DNA from: Sphingosinicella flava
GTDB lineage: Bacteria > Pseudomonadota > Alphaproteobacteria > Sphingomonadales > Sphingomonadaceae
Assembly (NCBI RefSeq): GCF_016025255.1
Contig: NZ_CP065592.1
Coordinates: forward strand, 849,122 to 913,121
Reading direction: 5' to 3'
DNA length: 64,000 nt
Below the pieces are notes generated by a model. It worked only from the letters and a program-made list of their open reading frames with translations. It ran no database searches and was not told where the DNA came from. This document shows, in pieces, positions 51,432 to 61,404 of this stretch (the stretch's first letter is position 1; each line of letters opens with the position of its first letter). The position numbers and the translations under genes were made by a program.

Positions 51432-51682
51432 GCCCGCCGCCTAAACCAACGCCGTTGCTTCCGCCACACCCTGCGTTTCGCCCGTGAAAGGCGGGCATTC
51501 ATCGGTCCGTCGCAAATGCGCTTCCAGCCATCTTGCAAGCCGCCAAAGTCATGTTACGCATCAGGGAGTTAGCGAGACTCGCCGGGGGGCGTGGATCCAG
51601 ATGAACATGTCGCGGATGGGCAAAAGGACCGCGACCTTGCCTCTCCTCCCGTCGTGGCCCGCCTGTCTCCGGGGGGAGAATC

Positions 51683-52474
51683 ATGCGCTTTTCGTTTCTT
51701 GTCGCGTTGCTGTCATGCCTGTTGCCGCTTTCGGGCGCCGCTGCCCGCGATGCGAGCGAACGTCCCGTCGTTGCGATCATCGACAGCGGCGTTGCGGCGA
51801 CGCGCGAATTGCAGCCGCTGATCGTCACCGAATATGATCTCGGCACGGATCGGCCCCGGACGCCGTATGCACCGCTTTACGATCACGGCACGATGGTCGC
51901 GACCATCCTCGCGCGCGAAACCGGCCACAATGTCGGCATCGTGTCGATCCGTATCGACGATGCACAGGGCTGCCCCGCGCGGGGCACGCCGCCCTGCCAG
52001 GCCGATCCCGCCCTGATCGCCCGCGCCATCCGGCTCGCCACGGATCTCGGCGTGGACGCGATCAACGTTTCGCTGTCGCTGTCCGACGACCCGAAAATCG
52101 TGCGGGCCATTCGCCGCGCAGCCCGCCGCGACATTCCCGTGGTGCTGGCGGCGGGCAATGATGGGCTCGACCATCCCGGCAACCTCCGCTCGGCCAAGGC
52201 GGCCTTTCCCGCCGCGGTGCTGGTCGGCGCACTCGACGCCGCCGGTCTTCCCTGGGAGGGTACGAACCGTCCCACCGCCGAACAGGCGCGCTACGTCTAT
52301 CGCTGGCAGCGCGGCGTCGACGTGCCCACGGCGCTTGCCAATGGCGCCGCCGCCACGGCGACGGGCACTTCCTTCGCGACTCCCATCGAAACGGCCCGGC
52401 TGATCAAGGCATCGCGCACCGGCCATGCGATGGCGAAGACCCTCTCACGCGGCGATCGCGGCAGGATCAGCTGA
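51683..52474 (+). CDS. Small secreted subtilisin-like (S8) serine peptidase
   Basis: The 263-residue protein has a signal peptide (MRFSFLVALLSCLLPLSGAA) and a minimal S8 domain. Catalytic aspartate is in AIIDSGV, histidine in YDHGTMVATI, oxyanion asparagine in AAGNDG and serine in GTSFATP. It has no pro-domain, which most secreted subtilases use to fold, and no extra C-terminal domain. GGGGGAG precedes ATG 51683. It is convergent with the NTG-motif protein at 52493, with 18 bases between the stops. Confidence 0.88.
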   Translation: MRFSFLVALLSCLLPLSGAAARDASERPVVAIIDSGVAATRELQPLIVTEYDLGTDRPRTPYAPLYDHGTMVATILARETGHNVGIVSIRIDDAQGCPARGTPPCQADPALIARAIRLATDLGVDAINVSLSLSDDPKIVRAIRRAARRDIPVVLAAGNDGLDHPGNLRSAKAAFPAAVLVGALDAAGLPWEGTNRPTAEQARYVYRWQRGVDVPTALANGAAATATGTSFATPIETARLIKASRTGHAMAKTLSRGDRGRIS

Positions 52475-52492
52475 GGGGACGCCATTTGATCA

Positions 52493-52918
52493 TCACGGCG
52501 ATGGCGATCCGCTGCTGAAGCTGCCGGTCGCCGTGCCATATTGCGCGGACATGTTGGTGGCGCCCTGGGTCTGGGCATCCTGGCCCGTATTCCAGTTCTG
52601 GCTGACGAAGCCGAAACCCGCGACATGGCTGTTGTCGGCACTATGATTGGGAGCGCTGAAATAGCCTGCAGCGCTTCGGATTGCTGGAGGGCTGGCCAGC
52701 ACTTGGTTGCCATTTAGGCCCTTGCTGACATGAAGGGCAATCAACGCTTCATCCTTGACGGCACCTTGCGCGAAAGGTTTGCCATCGTCCGGCGCCAAGG
52801 CCCGCGCCTTGCGGGCATGCCCGGGCGCGGAAGGATCGTCAGACGCCTTGTCCATTATCGCCCCCGTTAGCGGCGCGACGAGCGCCAAAGCTGCCGTCGC
52901 AACGATCCAGCCTTGCAC
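52493..52918 (-). CDS. Small secreted protein sharing the NTG motif of the 28-31 kb locus
   Basis: The 141-residue protein has a signal peptide (MQGWIVATAALALVAPLTGA), a charged linker and a C-terminal region SQNWNTGQDAQTQGATNMSA (107-126) that aligns closely with NQAWNTGLNANVQAATNIAA of the Asn-rich protein at 30433. It also has a Ser/Gly/Pro tail. It has no cysteine and no double-glycine leader. Proposed to be another subunit of the same fibre-like system, placed 21 kb away. It is a single gene. Confidence 0.7.
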   Translation of the reverse strand: MQGWIVATAALALVAPLTGAIMDKASDDPSAPGHARKARALAPDDGKPFAQGAVKDEALIALHVSKGLNGNQVLASPPAIRSAAGYFSAPNHSADNSHVAGFGFVSQNWNTGQDAQTQGATNMSAQYGTATGSFSSGSPSP

Positions 52919-53013
52919 GATGCTTTCTCCGATTTCCTGTGGAAGAAAGGCTTAGGGCAATGACGCGCCCGGTTCATTGCGCTATGGCAATGACCGTTTG
53001 TTTCCCGGCGCGA

Positions 53014-53666
53014 TCAGCCCTTGCGGAAGATGACGGACAGATTGTTGGCCGGCATTTCGACCACCCGGTCCAAAACAAGCCCTACCCGCTCCGCCGCCGC
53101 CACGACCGTTTCCAGGTCGCGAATGCCCCAATCCGGATTGCGGCTCTTCAATGACTCGTCGAACGCCAGGTTCGACGGCGCGGGCTCCACTCCGGCCTCA
53201 AATAAGCGCCATAGAGATAGAGCGGGCCCCCCGGCGGCAGCGAACGCCCGGCACCTTCCAGCAGCCCCAGCGTCGCTGCCCACGGGCTGATATGAACCAT
53301 GTTGATGCACAGGATCGCATCGGCCCGGTCGACCGGCCATCGATCGGGCGTCGTCGCGTCCAGCGGCACGGGCGCGAGCAGGTTCGGCCCGCCCTCCCCC
53401 GACCGCCAGGCCTCGACGGACCGGAGCGCCACCGGATCGGCATCGGTTGGCTGGAAGAAGAGATGCGGAAAGGCCCGCGCGAAGGCCAAGGCATGCTCCC
53501 CCGTCCCGCTTGCGACCTCCAGCACCATGCCTTCGCCGGGCAACACATCCTTCAGCACGTCGATGATCGGGCCGGTGTTGCGCGCGGCATGCGGCGTCGA
53601 ACGGCGCAGTTCGCGCATGTCCCCGGACGTGTAAGGCGCTGATTTTTCCTGCTCGGCTCCGTTCAT
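53014..53666 (-). pseudogene. DUF938-type SAM methyltransferase gene with a frameshift
   Basis: The first frame reads normally from MNGAEQEKSAPYTSGDMREL through LEVASGTGEHALAFARAFPH, ILCINMVHISPWAATLGL and GGPLYLYGAYLRPE. Then it loses sense at about 53185-53200. From there a second frame continues the family: GVEPAPSNLAFDESLKSRN, DWGIRDLETVVAAAE and VVEMPANNLSVIFRKG. One base appears to be missing. If real, the product is truncated before the family's C-terminus; a sequencing error would restore an intact gene of about 216 residues. Confidence 0.8.
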
Positions 53667-53736
53667 GTCTTGCTGGCCTTTTCTGCTGGCGGATTGGGGA
53701 AACATGCGTCATCCTGCGAATAAGGGGGAAAAGACA

Positions 53737-54630
53737 ATGCTCAAATCGGCTTTTGCCGCCATCGCGGCCACATTGCTTCTGTCTGCCGGGGCAATCGCCA
53801 CGCCGTCAAACAGCGGGGCGGAGGAGAGCTTCCTCCGCAGCCTTCACCCTGCCACAGGCGACGTTGCGATCGCCGGCGCAAATGCCGTGCTCCACCTTGG
53901 CAGCAATTATTATTTCCTGCCCGCCGATGAGGCCAAACGCGTTCTCACCGATGTCTGGGGCAATCCTCCCGATGTGGCTGAAGGCGTTCTCGGCCTCGTG
54001 CTGCCTGCCGGAAAGACGGTTTTCGACGACAGCTGGGGCGCCGTCATTACGTTCGAGGAAACCGGCTACGTTTCCGATGAAGATGCGAAAACCTCGGACT
54101 ATGATGAAATCATCGAGAATATTCGCGCCGCGGAGCCGGAAATCAACGCCGAGCGGGCACGGGGCGGGTATGCGGAACAGCATATCGTCGGCTGGGCCCA
54201 GGCGCCCACCTACGATCCCCAGACCCATTCCCTCATCTGGGCGCAAAACATCCGCTTCGGCGATCAGGCGGATCATTCGCTGAACTATGATGTCCGGCTG
54301 CTGGGACGGAAGGGGGTGCTCAGCATGAACATGCTCTCCAGCATGTCCCACCTCGCCGAAACACGCGAGGCTGCGGGCAAATTCGGGCGGTCCGCCGAAT
54401 TCACGCCAGGCAATCGCTATGCGGATTTCAATCCGGCGACGGACGCGAAAGCCGATTTCGGGATCGCGGGGCTCGTGGCCGCCGGCGTCGGCGTGGCGGC
54501 CGCCAAGAAACTTGGACTCCTCGCCCTCTTGCTCGCGTTCGGGAAGAAATTCTTGGTTCTCATCCTGGTCGGCGCTACGGGAATCTGGCGCTGGCTCCGC
54601 AACCATCTAAAGGGCAGGGCGGAAGCCTGA
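53737..54630 (+). CDS. DUF2167 membrane protein
   Basis: The 297-residue protein has a signal peptide (KSAFAAIAATLLLSAGAIA), a large extracytoplasmic domain with NAVLHLGSNYYFLPADEAKR, DSWGAVITFEETGYVSDEDA and LNYDVRLLGRKGVLSMNML, and one or two C-terminal hydrophobic helices (LVAAGVGVAAAKKLGLLALL, FLVLILVGATGIW). This is the DUF2167 family layout; the function is unknown. AAGGGGG precedes ATG 53737. Confidence 0.88.
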   Translation: MLKSAFAAIAATLLLSAGAIATPSNSGAEESFLRSLHPATGDVAIAGANAVLHLGSNYYFLPADEAKRVLTDVWGNPPDVAEGVLGLVLPAGKTVFDDSWGAVITFEETGYVSDEDAKTSDYDEIIENIRAAEPEINAERARGGYAEQHIVGWAQAPTYDPQTHSLIWAQNIRFGDQADHSLNYDVRLLGRKGVLSMNMLSSMSHLAETREAAGKFGRSAEFTPGNRYADFNPATDAKADFGIAGLVAAGVGVAAAKKLGLLALLLAFGKKFLVLILVGATGIWRWLRNHLKGRAEA

Positions 54631-54661
54631 GTTTTCTTCCTCGGCCGGGTTAAGCGGCGGA

Positions 54662-56227
54662 TTACTCCGCCGCCATTCCCTGCACCGGTTCCTTCCATGC
54701 CAGCACCGGCTTCCTTGCCGCCAGCGTCTCGTCGAGCCGCCGCCGGGGCGCATGGAGGGGCGCGGCCTTCAGCGCCGGGTCGCCCGCCTTGGCCCGCTCC
54801 GCCACGCTCCGCAGCGCGCCGATGAACTGATCTAGCGTCGCCTTCGACTCCGTCTCGGTCGGTTCGATCAGCATCGCGCCGTGAACGACCAGCGGGAAAT
54901 ACATGGTCATCGGGTGGAAGCCCTCGTCGATCAGGCCCTTCGCCACATCGAGGGTAGACACGCCCTCGGCGAAACCCTTGTCGCTGAACAAGGCCTCGTG
55001 CATGCATGGCCCGCTCGCCCCGAACGGCGCGTCAAGCACGTCGTCGAGACTGCGCAGAATGTAGTTGGCGTTGAGCACCGCATCTTCCGACACTTGCCTG
55101 AGGCCGTCGGCGCCGTGGCTGAGGATATAGGTGAGCGCCCTGGTGAACATACCCATCTGGCCGTGGAAGGCGGTCATCCGGCCGAACGTCTGGCCGTGAT
55201 GCTCTTCCGCCGTCTCCTCTTCGATGAGGACATAGCGGTCGCCCTGCTTCTCGACAAACGGCAAAGGCGCGAACGGCGTCAGAGCCTCAGAGAACACCAC
55301 CGGCCCCGATCCCGGCCCGCCGCCGCCATGGGGCGTCGAGAAGGTTTTGTGCAGGTTGATGTGCATGGCGTCGATGCCAAGGTCGCCGGGACGGACGCGC
55401 CCGACGATGGCGTTGAAATTGGCGCCGTCGCAATAAACCAGGCCGCCCACTTCATGCACGGCCTTGGAAATCTCGATCATGTCCGGCTCGAACAGCCCGC
55501 ACGTGTTCGGATTGGTGATCATCACGCCCGCGACGTCCGGCCCCAGCCGCGCCTTCAAGGCCGCGAGGTCCACGCGCCCGCGTTCCGTCGCCGGGATATT
55601 CTCGACGCGATAGCCGCAGAAGGCCGCCGTCGCCGGATTGGTCCCGTGCGCGCTTTCCGGCACCAGGATCACCTCGCGGGCATCGCCCCGCGCCTCGAGC
55701 GCCGAACGGATGGCGAGAAGGCCGCACAGCTCGCCATGCGCGCCCGCCTTCGGGCTCATCGCCACCGAATGCATGCCGGTCAGCTTCACCAGCCATTCGC
55801 CAAGGTCGGCGACCACCTTCAGCGCGCCCTGCACCGTGTCGATCGGCTGCAGCGGGTGAATGTCCGCGAAACCGGGAAGCCGCGCCATCTTTTCGTTGAG
55901 ACGCGGGTTGTGCTTCATCGTGCACGAACCCAGCGGGAAGAGGCCGAGGTCGATCGCATAATTCTGGCGGCTAAGGCGCGTATAGTGGCGCACCGTCTGC
56001 GGCTCGGAGAGCCCTGGAATGCCGATGTCGCGCTTGCGTTCGAGACCGCCGAGGCGGCTCGCCACCTTGGGCGCCGGCGCGATGTCGACGCCGCAGCCGC
56101 CCTGCTCGTCCATTTCGAAGATCAAAGGCTCTTCCAGCATCAGCGCCCGATTGCCGGTGAAGGTCTCCGCCTTCACTCCCTCGCCCGATCCCATTTCGGG
56201 CTTCCACCCGCTCGCGTTGATGCTCAT
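54662..56227 (-). CDS. gcvPB: Glycine dehydrogenase (decarboxylating), subunit 2
   Basis: The 521-residue C-terminal half of P-protein holds the PLP site: INLHKTFSTPHGGGGPG, with the PLP lysine and glycine-rich loop. Other family segments are PLGSCTMKHNPRLNEK, ESAHGTNPATAAFCG and TNPNTCGLFEPD. With GcvPA it decarboxylates glycine and loads the aminomethyl group onto GcvH. GAGGAG precedes ATG 56227. It is the last gene of the operon behind the glycine riboswitch. Confidence 0.96.
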   Translation of the reverse strand: MSINASGWKPEMGSGEGVKAETFTGNRALMLEEPLIFEMDEQGGCGVDIAPAPKVASRLGGLERKRDIGIPGLSEPQTVRHYTRLSRQNYAIDLGLFPLGSCTMKHNPRLNEKMARLPGFADIHPLQPIDTVQGALKVVADLGEWLVKLTGMHSVAMSPKAGAHGELCGLLAIRSALEARGDAREVILVPESAHGTNPATAAFCGYRVENIPATERGRVDLAALKARLGPDVAGVMITNPNTCGLFEPDMIEISKAVHEVGGLVYCDGANFNAIVGRVRPGDLGIDAMHINLHKTFSTPHGGGGPGSGPVVFSEALTPFAPLPFVEKQGDRYVLIEEETAEEHHGQTFGRMTAFHGQMGMFTRALTYILSHGADGLRQVSEDAVLNANYILRSLDDVLDAPFGASGPCMHEALFSDKGFAEGVSTLDVAKGLIDEGFHPMTMYFPLVVHGAMLIEPTETESKATLDQFIGALRSVAERAKAGDPALKAAPLHAPRRRLDETLAARKPVLAWKEPVQGMAAE

Positions 56228-56245
56228 GCTTCGAGCTCCTCGATT

Positions 56246-56360
56246 AAATAAGCCCCTCCCCTCGATGGGGAGGGGTTGGGGAGGGGTGATGCTGGGGAAG
56301 AGTACAGCTCTACACCGCACATCACCCCCACCAAACCTCCCCCATCAAGAGGGAGGCTTT
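56246..56360. repeat. Intergenic C/G-run repeat between gcvPA and gcvPB
   Basis: Two inverted parts of the type CCCTCCCC-N-GGGGAGGGG(TTGGGG) are spaced about 60 bases apart. The same type is found at 57748-57903 between gcvH and gcvPA. The family is common between sphingomonad genes. Confidence 0.75.
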
Positions 56361-56381
56361 CGATCTTGCGAGCCCGAAACG

Positions 56382-57740
56382 TCACGCCAACACCTCCTCA
56401 AGCGCCGTCGCCAGCGCTTCGATATCCTCGTCCGTCACCACTTCGGTCACGGCCACGATCAGTCCGTTCTGCAGCGCCTCCGCCTCCGGATAGAGGCGGC
56501 CGAGCGACACGCCGCCCAGCACGCCTTTTTCCGCCAGTGCCCGCACGGCAGGCCGCGCTTCCTTGGGCAGCTTCAGCGTGAATTCGTTGAAGAAGCTGTC
56601 GTTGATGATCTCCACGCCCGGCACCTGCGCCAGCCGGTCCGCTGCTTGAACCGCGCGCGCATGATTCAATGCCGCGAGTTCCCGCAGACCCTTCTCGCCG
56701 AGCAAGGTCATGTGGATTGAAAAGGCAAGCGCGCAAAGCCCTGAATTGGTGCAGATATTCGATGTCGCCTTTTCGCGGCGAATATGCTGCTCGCGGGTCG
56801 AGAGCGTCAGCACGAAGCCGCGCTTGCCTTCCGCATCCACCGTCTCGCCGCACAGGCGCCCCGGCATCTGGCGGACGAACTTTTCCTGGCAGGCGAACAG
56901 ACCGACATAGGGCCCGCCGAAATTGAGGCCGACGCCGATCGACTGGCCCTCGCCCACCACGATATCCGCGCCCATATGGCCGGGCGCCTCGATCGCGCCG
57001 AGCGCGACCGGCTCCGTCACCACCGCGATCAGCAAAGCGCCATTGGCATGCGCCTTCTCGGCAATCGGCGTCAGGTCCGCGATGCGGCCAAGAATGTCGG
57101 GATATTGCACGACGACGCAGCTCGTTTCGCCATCAATGGAGGCGAGCAGCCGCTCCGCGTCCGTCTCCGCCGCCAACTCCGGCAGGGCCACGTCGAGCTG
57201 GTCGCCGGTGAAGCGCGCCATCGTCTGCGCCAGCGACACATAATGGGGATGAAGGCCGCCCGACAGGATCGTCTTGCCGCGCTTGGTCACCCGCCGCGCC
57301 ATGGTGATCGCCTCCCAGCAGGCGGTCGAGCCGTCATACATGGAGGCGTTGGCGACGTCGCAGCCATAAAGGCGCGCGACCTGCGTCTGGAATTCGAAGA
57401 GAACCTGCAACGTCCCCTGTGCGATTTCCGGCTGGTAGGGCGTGTAGCTCGTCAGGAACTCGCCGCGCTGGATGATGTGATCGACGCTGGCGGGCACATG
57501 ATGCTTATAGGCGCCAGCGCCGAGGAAGAAGGGCACCTCTCCCGCGACCATGTTTCGGCGCGCCATCGCCGTCATCTGCCGCTCGACGCTCATCTCGCTG
57601 GCATGATCGGCCAGCCCCTCGATCTTGCCCGAAAGCCGCGCCGCCTCCGGCACGTCCACGAACAGATCGTCGATCGATTTCGCGCCGATCGTCCGCAGCA
57701 TCTCCTGACGGTCGGTATCGGCAAGGGGAAGGTAACGCAT
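56382..57740 (-). CDS. gcvPA: Glycine dehydrogenase (decarboxylating), subunit 1
   Basis: The 452-residue N-terminal half of P-protein starts [15 protein letters not shown]. Family segments are [52 protein letters not shown] and [20 protein letters not shown]. In bacteria with split GcvP it forms a heterodimer with GcvPB. The gene is separated from gcvH upstream and gcvPB downstream by repeat elements but lies on the same strand with no other gene between. Confidence 0.96.
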   Translation of the reverse strand: MRYLPLADTDRQEMLRTIGAKSIDDLFVDVPEAARLSGKIEGLADHASEMSVERQMTAMARRNMVAGEVPFFLGAGAYKHHVPASVDHIIQRGEFLTSYTPYQPEIAQGTLQVLFEFQTQVARLYGCDVANASMYDGSTACWEAITMARRVTKRGKTILSGGLHPHYVSLAQTMARFTGDQLDVALPELAAETDAERLLASIDGETSCVVVQYPDILGRIADLTPIAEKAHANGALLIAVVTEPVALGAIEAPGHMGADIVVGEGQSIGVGLNFGGPYVGLFACQEKFVRQMPGRLCGETVDAEGKRGFVLTLSTREQHIRREKATSNICTNSGLCALAFSIHMTLLGEKGLRELAALNHARAVQAADRLAQVPGVEIINDSFFNEFTLKLPKEARPAVRALAEKGVLGGVSLGRLYPEAEALQNGLIVAVTEVVTDEDIEALATALEEVLA

Positions 57741-57747
57741 TGTCTCG

Positions 57748-57903
57748 TCCTCATAAGCCCCTCCCCCATCAAGGGGTTGGGTCTTCCTCAAGAGCCCTCC
57801 CCCTTGATGGGGGAGGGTTGGGTGGGGGTGATCTACGACGTAGAGCGCGTTCCTTCCGGAAGCATCACCCCTCCCCAACCCCCTCCCCATCAAGGGAAGG
57901 GGC
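57748..57903. repeat. Intergenic C/G-run repeat between gcvH and gcvPA
   Basis: Several CCCTCCCCCATCAAGGGG-like and GGGGGAGGGTTGGGTGGGGG-like units in opposite orientation form a long imperfect inverted repeat. It is of the same family as 56246-56360 and fills the gap. Confidence 0.75.
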
Positions 57904-57909
57904 TAAAAA

Positions 57910-58281
57910 TTACTGGCTATCGACGAAAGCCTTATACTGCTCGGCATCCATCAGCCCTTCGAGCTGGCCGTCATCCGCCAGCTTCAGCTTGAAGAACCAG
58001 CCCTCGCCCTCCGGCGCGCTATTCACCAGCGACGGATCGGCCTCGAGCGCCGCATTGCCCTCGACGACTTCGCCCGAAACCGGCGCGTAGACGTCCGAAG
58101 CCGCCTTGACGGACTCAACGACGGCCGCATCGCCGCCCTGGCTCACTTGCGTGCCGGGCTGCGGCACTTCGACGAACACGATGTCGCCAAGCTGCGATTG
58201 CGCGAAATCGGTGATGCCGACCGTGGCAACGTCGCCCTCGACTTTGATCCACTCATGTTCCTTGGTGAAATAGAGGCTCAT
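57910..58281 (-). CDS. gcvH: Glycine cleavage system H protein
   Basis: The 123-residue lipoyl carrier of the glycine cleavage complex starts [20 protein letters not shown]. The lipoylated lysine is K59 in [17 protein letters not shown]. The start overlaps the gcvT stop (ATGA), so the two are translationally coupled. Confidence 0.97.
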   Translation of the reverse strand: MSLYFTKEHEWIKVEGDVATVGITDFAQSQLGDIVFVEVPQPGTQVSQGGDAAVVESVKAASDVYAPVSGEVVEGNAALEADPSLVNSAPEGEGWFFKLKLADDGQLEGLMDAEQYKAFVDSQ

Positions 58282-59384
58282 TTACCGGCTCCCTTGCGGT
58301 GATATTTGTGCGGAACGAAGGGCATCGGGACGACCCGTGCCTGGAAAATCTTGCCGCGCTGGGCGAGCGTGATGGTCACGCCCGCCTCGGCATAGGCGAC
58401 GGGCACATAGGCCATGGCGATTGGTACTTCGAGCGTCGGGGAAAAGCCCCCGCTGGTGACACGGCCGACCTCATTTCCGTCCGGATCCACCACGATCGCG
58501 CCTTCGCGAACAGGCTGGCGCCCGTCGACGATCAGGCCGACGCGCTTCACGATGGCGCCGTTCTGAAGCTCCGATGCGATGCGGTGCCAGCCGGGAAAGC
58601 CCCCCTCTTCGCGGCGCCGCTTCGACAGCGCGAAGGTGAGGTCCGCCTCGACCGGCGTCGTATTGGTGTCGAGATCGTGCCCATAAAGCGGCAAGCCCGC
58701 CTCCAGCCGCAGCGAATCGCGCGCGCCAAGGCCGATCGGCTTCACTTCCGGTTGGGCCGCGAGCAGGTCCGCGACCGTCTCGACATCCTTCGCCTGCACC
58801 GAAATCTCGAACCCGTCCTCGCCGGTATAGCCGGAACGGCTGATCCAGGCCGGAACGCCGTCGATCTCGAACATGCCGCCGGTCATGAAGGTCAGCTCCG
58901 CGACACCCGGCACGACACGCTCCAGAGCGTCCACCGCCTTCGGGCCTTGCAGAGCCAGCAACGCCTGCTCCTTCATATGATCGATGACGAGCCCCGGCAG
59001 CTTGCGCTCCAGATGCGCGATGTCGCCTTCCTTCGTGGCGCCGTTCACCACCAGGTAGAAATGCTCGCCGCGCCGCGTCGCCATCAGATCGTCGATGATG
59101 CCGCCCTCTTCGGTCAGCAGCAGCGAATAGCGCAACCGTCCGTCCTTCAGCAGGCCGAGGTCGGCGGGCAGCACGCTTTCCAGCGCCTTGTCGAGATTGG
59201 GACCGGTGACGATCAGCTGGCCCATGTGGCTGACGTCGAACAGCCCGGCGCTGTCCCGCGTCCACTTATGCTCGGCCATGATGCCTTCATACTGGATCGG
59301 CATCCGGTAGCCCGCGAACGGCACCATCCGCGCGCCTTTCGCGCGGTGCCATGCGTCCAGCGGTAACGTTTTGTCTTCGCTCAT
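58278..59384 (-). CDS. gcvT: Glycine cleavage system aminomethyltransferase
   Basis: The 368-residue T-protein transfers the methylene group to tetrahydrofolate, releasing ammonia. Family segments are [38 protein letters not shown] and [23 protein letters not shown] 59384 is chosen for the GGAG six bases away; ATG 59387 is the alternative. It is the first gene of the gcv operon, 58 bases below the glycine riboswitch. Confidence 0.96.
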   Translation of the reverse strand: MSEDKTLPLDAWHRAKGARMVPFAGYRMPIQYEGIMAEHKWTRDSAGLFDVSHMGQLIVTGPNLDKALESVLPADLGLLKDGRLRYSLLLTEEGGIIDDLMATRRGEHFYLVVNGATKEGDIAHLERKLPGLVIDHMKEQALLALQGPKAVDALERVVPGVAELTFMTGGMFEIDGVPAWISRSGYTGEDGFEISVQAKDVETVADLLAAQPEVKPIGLGARDSLRLEAGLPLYGHDLDTNTTPVEADLTFALSKRRREEGGFPGWHRIASELQNGAIVKRVGLIVDGRQPVREGAIVVDPDGNEVGRVTSGGFSPTLEVPIAMAYVPVAYAEAGVTITLAQRGKIFQARVVPMPFVPHKYHRKGAGK

Positions 59385-59442
59385 CATCGTCTCCAAAGGC
59401 GGCATGGCGGCACGGCTCACACAAGCGCGTTCCCAATCCATA

Positions 59443-59637
59443 CCCCCTCTGTCCCGAGACCTGAGAGCTTTCACGCGCCTTGCGGCGGCTTACCCCTTCG
59501 GTGGGATGCGCCGAAGCCCATCCGCTTTCCAGAGTGTCTAAAACCCGCGCGGTCCTTGAGACCTGAGAGATTCCGGGGTGGTTGCTCCTTCGGCGGCGGC
59601 GGATTTTGGTCCGCCGCGCTCTCCCGCGCGAGTCTCC
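59443..59637 (-). promoter_or_regulatory. Tandem glycine riboswitch upstream of gcvT
   Basis: Read leftward there are two glycine aptamers. The first has GGGAGAGC near its 5' end, then GCCGAAGGAGCAACCACCCC and AATCTCTCAGGTCTCAAGGA. The second has CTCTGGAAAGC, CCACCGAAGGGGTAAG and GAAAGCTCTCAGGTCTCGGG. These are the conserved cores of the gcvT RNA. Tandem aptamers that turn on the glycine cleavage operon when glycine is present are established for this class. The expression platform lies between 59443 and the ATG at 59384. Confidence 0.95.
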
Positions 59638-59697
59638 GGGCGGTCAACCCGGCGACGGCTAAGCTCTGGCCGCAGGGAGAGCCAGAGTCAACGCACC

Positions 59698-60339
59698 TTA
59701 TTTGGTGGCGTTATAGGCGAGCTGTTCCGGCGTCAGCTGGAAGCCGACCAGCAATTCGAAGCTCGCCCGCTGCACCGCAGCGCGGACATTGGGGTTGGAG
59801 AGCGGATCGACCGCCGCATCCGCCTCGCCCGCCTTTCGCTCGCGCGTTACTTCGCGGCGAATCTCTTCGGGAAGGGTAGCGGCGGAGCGGAGCACGCGCG
59901 ACGTCGCCTGCCCAGTCGTACTGGCCCGCGCCTCGCCATCCGCGAAGCGAAGGCCGACGCGATTGACGCTCTTCGACACGACGTTGGACCCGGCATGCAC
60001 GACCGTCGCGAAATAAGGCAGCACGACCTCCCGCGCGCCTTGGGTATTGCGGCGCTGCGCCTGCACTTCGAAATTGGCGGTGGTGATGACGTAGTCGCCT
60101 GTTTCATCGCAGGTCGACGTGAGCTTGGTCATCGTCGCCACGATGTCGATGGCATCCGCCGTCCGCGCATTTTCCGGGCTGAACAAGGTGACATCCCCCG
60201 TTCCTGCCGGGATCGCGACCGCCGTACAGGCGCTGCGGGTAACGAGCACCCCGCCCGTTTCGGTGATGAGGCCATCCGAGGCGCAGCCGAGCAGCGCGAG
60301 GGAAAGAAGGGCGGAAGCGGCGAACCTGGCCTTGATCAC
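59698..60339 (-). CDS. Lipoprotein of unknown function
   Basis: The 213-residue protein has a clear lipobox (LALLGC, cysteine 19 in the GTG-started product). The exported part is beta-rich, with two cysteines ([19 protein letters not shown]) likely disulfide-bonded, [17 protein letters not shown] and a C-terminal helix [23 protein letters not shown] 60339 is chosen because AAGGAT lies upstream and it starts the signal peptide. I do not recognise the family, but it looks like a conserved envelope lipoprotein. Divergent from ispH. Confidence 0.78.
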   Translation of the reverse strand: MIKARFAASALLSLALLGCASDGLITETGGVLVTRSACTAVAIPAGTGDVTLFSPENARTADAIDIVATMTKLTSTCDETGDYVITTANFEVQAQRRNTQGAREVVLPYFATVVHAGSNVVSKSVNRVGLRFADGEARASTTGQATSRVLRSAATLPEEIRREVTRERKAGEADAAVDPLSNPNVRAAVQRASFELLVGFQLTPEQLAYNATK

Positions 60340-60442
60340 GAAGCTGTTATCCTTACCTGCAAGGGCACGAAACGCTGCCCGATTGCGGGCGATCATAGGA
60401 AGCGGCTTTCAAGCCTGCAAGCAAAGGCGTAAAGCACCCCTC

Positions 60443-61393
60443 ATGTCTGCATCGAAGCCGCCCCTGACGCTCCTCATCGCCGCGCCACGCGGCTTTTGTG
60501 CCGGCGTCGACCGTGCCATCCGCATCGTCGAGCTGGCTCTCGAACGCTACGGAGCGCCGGTTTATGTGCGCCACGAAATCGTCCACAACAAATATGTGGT
60601 CGATACCCTGAAGGAAAAAGGCGCCATTTTCGTCAAGGAACTGGACGAAGTGCCCGATGGCGTGCCCGTCGTCTTTTCCGCCCATGGCGTGCCGAAGGCC
60701 GTGCCGGCCAAGGCGGAGGAGCGCGGCCTCGACTATCTCGACGCCACCTGTCCGCTCGTTTCCAAGGTTCATCGCCAGGCTGAGCGGCTGGTGGAAGCGG
60801 GCAAGCACATTCTTTTCATCGGCCATGCCGGGCACCCCGAGGTCATTGGCACATTCGGCCAGGTGCCGGACGGGCAGATGACCTTGATCCAGACCCTCGC
60901 CGACGCGGAAACCTATGCCCCAGCCGATCCTGACAATCTCGGCTTCCTGACCCAGACGACCCTTTCAGTCGACGACACCGCGGACATTGTCGCAACCCTG
61001 CAACGCCGCTTCCCCAACATCCGCGCTCCGAAGGGCGAGGATATTTGCTACGCCACCTCTAACCGCCAGGCAGCGGTCAAGACGATGGCAGGACGGTGCG
61101 ATTTCGTCCTGGTGATCGGCGCGGCGAACAGCTCCAATTCCGTCCGTCTGCTCGAAGTGGCGGAGCGGGAAGGCACGCCCGGCCGCCTGATCGCCCGGGC
61201 GTCCGACATCGACTTCGCATGGCTTGACGGCGCCCGCACGCTGGGCATCACGGCAGGCGCATCCGCGCCGGAGGTGCTGGTCCGTGAGGTCGTGGACCGG
61301 ATCGCGCAGCATTTCGACGTGACGGAAGAAATCGTCCAAACCGCGGTCGAGAATATGACGTTCAAGCTCCCCGCCGCTCTTCGCGCGGCCTGA
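60443..61393 (+). CDS. ispH: 4-hydroxy-3-methylbut-2-enyl diphosphate reductase
   Basis: The 316-residue iron-sulfur enzyme is the last step of the MEP pathway. Cluster cysteines are in [13 protein letters not shown] (C19), LDATCPLV and [10 protein letters not shown]; other family segments are [16 protein letters not shown] and [13 protein letters not shown]. rnhA follows 11 bases later on the same strand. Together with ispE at 11 kb it shows the MEP route to isoprenoids. Confidence 0.97.
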   Translation: MSASKPPLTLLIAAPRGFCAGVDRAIRIVELALERYGAPVYVRHEIVHNKYVVDTLKEKGAIFVKELDEVPDGVPVVFSAHGVPKAVPAKAEERGLDYLDATCPLVSKVHRQAERLVEAGKHILFIGHAGHPEVIGTFGQVPDGQMTLIQTLADAETYAPADPDNLGFLTQTTLSVDDTADIVATLQRRFPNIRAPKGEDICYATSNRQAAVKTMAGRCDFVLVIGAANSSNSVRLLEVAEREGTPGRLIARASDIDFAWLDGARTLGITAGASAPEVLVREVVDRIAQHFDVTEEIVQTAVENMTFKLPAALRAA

Positions 61394-61404
61394 TTCCCAA
61401 TCTT

